Of a DNA stretch of 64,000 bases, positions 62,492-64,000 are shown piece by piece (the stretch's first letter is position 1; every line of letters starts with the position of its first letter). A program made the translations under genes and the position numbers. The notes beneath the pieces are model-generated. The model was not told the DNA's origin. It ran no database searches and saw nothing but the letters and a program-made list of their open reading frames with translations. The stretch comes from Microbispora sp. ZYX-F-249 (lineage in GTDB: Bacteria; Actinomycetota; Actinomycetes; Streptosporangiales; Streptosporangiaceae), in NCBI RefSeq assembly GCF_039649665.1, contig NZ_JBDJAW010000001.1, forward strand, positions 310,001 through 374,000. Direction: 5' to 3'.

Positions 62492-64000
62492 ATCCAGCTC
62501 CGCAGCAGCATGCGGCTCAGCCAGGCGTCGTACGGCACGGGCACGGCGGTGAGCACGGGCGACAACCACCAGAAGTTCACCAGCGCGAGCAGCGTGAACG
62601 CGCCCACCAGCGCCGCGCCCGTGGACCGCCGGGCATTCGACGCGCCCGCCGGCCCGAGCACGAGCCCGCACGCCAGCACGATCGCGAGGATCATGAACGG
62701 CACCGCCGGGAGCAGATAGAACAGGTACATCGTGCGGTCGTCGGCCAGCGCGAAGTAGAACCACGGCAGCCAGCCCGCGGCGTACGCGAGCAGGACGGCC
62801 CCCGCCCGCCAGTCGCGGGTCGCCGCGTACCGGACCACCATCGCGAGCAGCGCGAGCAGCGCGGCGTACCAGATCACCGGGGTGCCGGTCCCGAGGATCG
62901 CCCGCGAGCAGGACGCCGCACCGCACGTGCCGGGGGGCGCCTGGTAGAAGAACAGGGTCGGCCGCAGCAGCAGCGGCCATCCCCAGGGGTCCGACTGGTA
63001 GTCGTGGTGCGCGCTCAGCCCCTGGTGGAAGCCGAACACCTGGCTCTGGTAGTCCACCAGCGAACGCAGCGAGTCGAAGACGAAGTAGGCCCAGCCGTTC
63101 GAGGTGGCACGGTCCCAGTTGCGGCCCCACCCGCCGGCCGAGGCGAACCATCCGGCGAACGACGCGACGTAGACGGCGAGCGGCACGGCCCCGAGCCAGG
63201 CGAGGCCCAGCGGCCAGTCGTGGCGGGCCGCCTGCCGGTACGGCCGGCGCAGGCCGACGGCGCGTCTTGCCCCGCAGTCCCAGACGAGGGTCATGATCGC
63301 GAATGCCACGGCGAACAGCAGACCGGTCCACTTGGTCGCCGCCGCCGCGCCCAGGCACAGACCGGCCGCCAGCCGCCAGGGCCGCGGGCCGAGCCGGGGG
63401 GCGGGCCCGGTCAGGGCGGAGGTGCGGTACCACTCCGTCAGGCGGGTGCGGGCCGCGTCCCGGTCGGCGACCAGGCAGGCGAAGCCCGCCAGCACCCAGA
63501 ACGCGAGGAAGACGTCGAGCAGTGCCGAGCGCGACAGCACGAGGTGCAGGCCGTCCAGCGCCAGCAGCAGGCCGGCGAGGCAGCCGAGGAGGGTCGAGCG
63601 GGTCATCCGGCGGGCGGTCCGCGCCAGGACCAGCACGCTGAGCGTGCCCACGAGCGCGGCCGCGCACCGCCACCCGAAGGGCGTCGGGCCGAACAGCCAC
63701 TCTCCCGCGCCGATCAGCCACTTGCCGAGCGGGGGGTGGGCGACATAGGCGCCGCACTCCTCGAACGTCCCGCACGTCTTGAAGACGTCCGTGCCGCCGC
63801 GCAGGATCGCCGGGTCGACGTCGTCGGCGAACTGCCGCTCGACGCCGAACCTGATCAGCGAGTAGGCGTCCTTGGCGTAGTAGGTCTCGTCGAAGACGAA
63901 CGCGTGCGGGACGCCGAGCCGGTCGAACCGAAGGAACCCCCCGAAAGCGGCCACAACCAGCGGGCCGAGCCACCCCCGCCCGCCCGGCATCGGCGGCACC
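62488..64000 (-). CDS. Protein O-mannosyltransferase (Pmt), 5' end outside window
   Basis: Multi-helix membrane enzyme that transfers mannose from polyprenyl-phosphate-mannose to exported proteins (as in Mycobacterium Rv1002c). Visible: FLRFDRLGVPHAFVFDETYYAKDAYS with the catalytic Asp-Glu pair, ECGAYVAHPPLGKWLIGAGEWLFG, LLLALDGLHLVLSRSALLDVFLAFW and the C-terminal DRTMYLFYLLPAVPFMILAIVLA. About 504 residues are visible; an in-frame ATG at 63999 exists but the family normally has a further N-terminal arm, so the true start is probably outside. Confidence 0.92.
   Translation of the reverse strand, partial: VPPMPGGRGWLGPLVVAAFGGFLRFDRLGVPHAFVFDETYYAKDAYSLIRFGVERQFADDVDPAILRGGTDVFKTCGTFEECGAYVAHPPLGKWLIGAGEWLFGPTPFGWRCAAALVGTLSVLVLARTARRMTRSTLLGCLAGLLLALDGLHLVLSRSALLDVFLAFWVLAGFACLVADRDAARTRLTEWYRTSALTGPAPRLGPRPWRLAAGLCLGAAAATKWTGLLFAVAFAIMTLVWDCGARRAVGLRRPYRQAARHDWPLGLAWLGAVPLAVYVASFAGWFASAGGWGRNWDRATSNGWAYFVFDSLRSLVDYQSQVFGFHQGLSAHHDYQSDPWGWPLLLRPTLFFYQAPPGTCGAASCSRAILGTGTPVIWYAALLALLAMVVRYAATRDWRAGAVLLAYAAGWLPWFYFALADDRTMYLFYLLPAVPFMILAIVLACGLVLGPAGASNARRSTGAALVGAFTLLALVNFWWLSPVLTAVPVPYDAWLSRMLLRSWI

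Overview
The window is high-GC DNA, with codons heavily biased to G/C in the third position, frequent GTG/TTG starts and dense, often overlapping genes. Gene content points to a filamentous actinomycete: a SARP/AfsR-type regulator, a mycothiol-dependent-isomerase-like (MDMPI/DinB) protein, F420/LLM oxidoreductases, an LCP cell-wall protein, a protein O-mannosyltransferase, an SCO5389-family protein, and the block dnaX-ybaB-recR-DUF5063-lysC-asd beside ffs and tRNA-Ser. A member of the Streptosporangiales fits best, but that is inference.

Layout. 1-2124: cydAB (cytochrome bd oxidase, minus strand, cydB cut by the window edge). 2254-4099: a P-loop-less uridine-kinase-like gene, then an NTF2/SnoaL-like protein and a TetR regulator behind a repeat-rich leader. 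4107-9225: a flavin disulfide-reductase-like enzyme, a NarL-type two-component pair and a divergent ABC-2 exporter. 9230-13429: a secreted low-complexity protein, an MDMPI protein, a 532-bp stretch without a recognisable gene, a CPBP protease and a lipoprotein polysaccharide deacetylase. 13527-23819: a beta-mannoside utilisation locus (manA, GH2 beta-mannosidase, five-gene Dpp-type ABC transporter, divergent LacI regulator). 23823-26912: a small membrane protein, an LCP ligase and a membrane-anchored Pro/Ala-rich protein. 27139-31127: a sulfate uptake operon (binding protein, cysT, cysW, cysA) ending in an Rrf2 regulator. 31166-34135: a degenerate membrane Ser/Thr kinase, then a CooC/MinD-like ATPase behind a Zur-like box, then an SCO5389-family gene.

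34167-41058: SDR plus LLM oxidoreductase, a broken HNH endonuclease gene, a TetR/FAD-monooxygenase pair with an AT-rich palindromic promoter, a GNAT acetyltransferase and a small secreted protein. 41286-44294: the 1002-residue SARP-NB-ARC-TPR regulator, with no biosynthetic cluster in the window. 44555-51887: a methyltransferase, coupled GNAT-TetR genes opposite an HxlR regulator, SURF1, a leaderless amidohydrolase-like gene, a YkvA-like protein, and an F420-type LLM oxidoreductase with its TetR. 52022-58600: the housekeeping block asd, lysC, DUF5063, recR, ybaB, dnaX (all minus), ffs and tRNA-Ser(GGA). 58680-64000: an SDR/LysR divergent pair, an MBL-fold hydrolase, a secreted alpha/beta hydrolase and a partial protein O-mannosyltransferase.

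No insertion sequence, prophage, CRISPR array or complete biosynthetic cluster was seen. The most interesting signals are regulatory and enzymatic: the Zur-like box before the CooC-like ATPase, the LacI operator set in the mannoside locus, the tandem repeats before the NTF2-like gene, and several enzyme-family members with altered catalytic residues.
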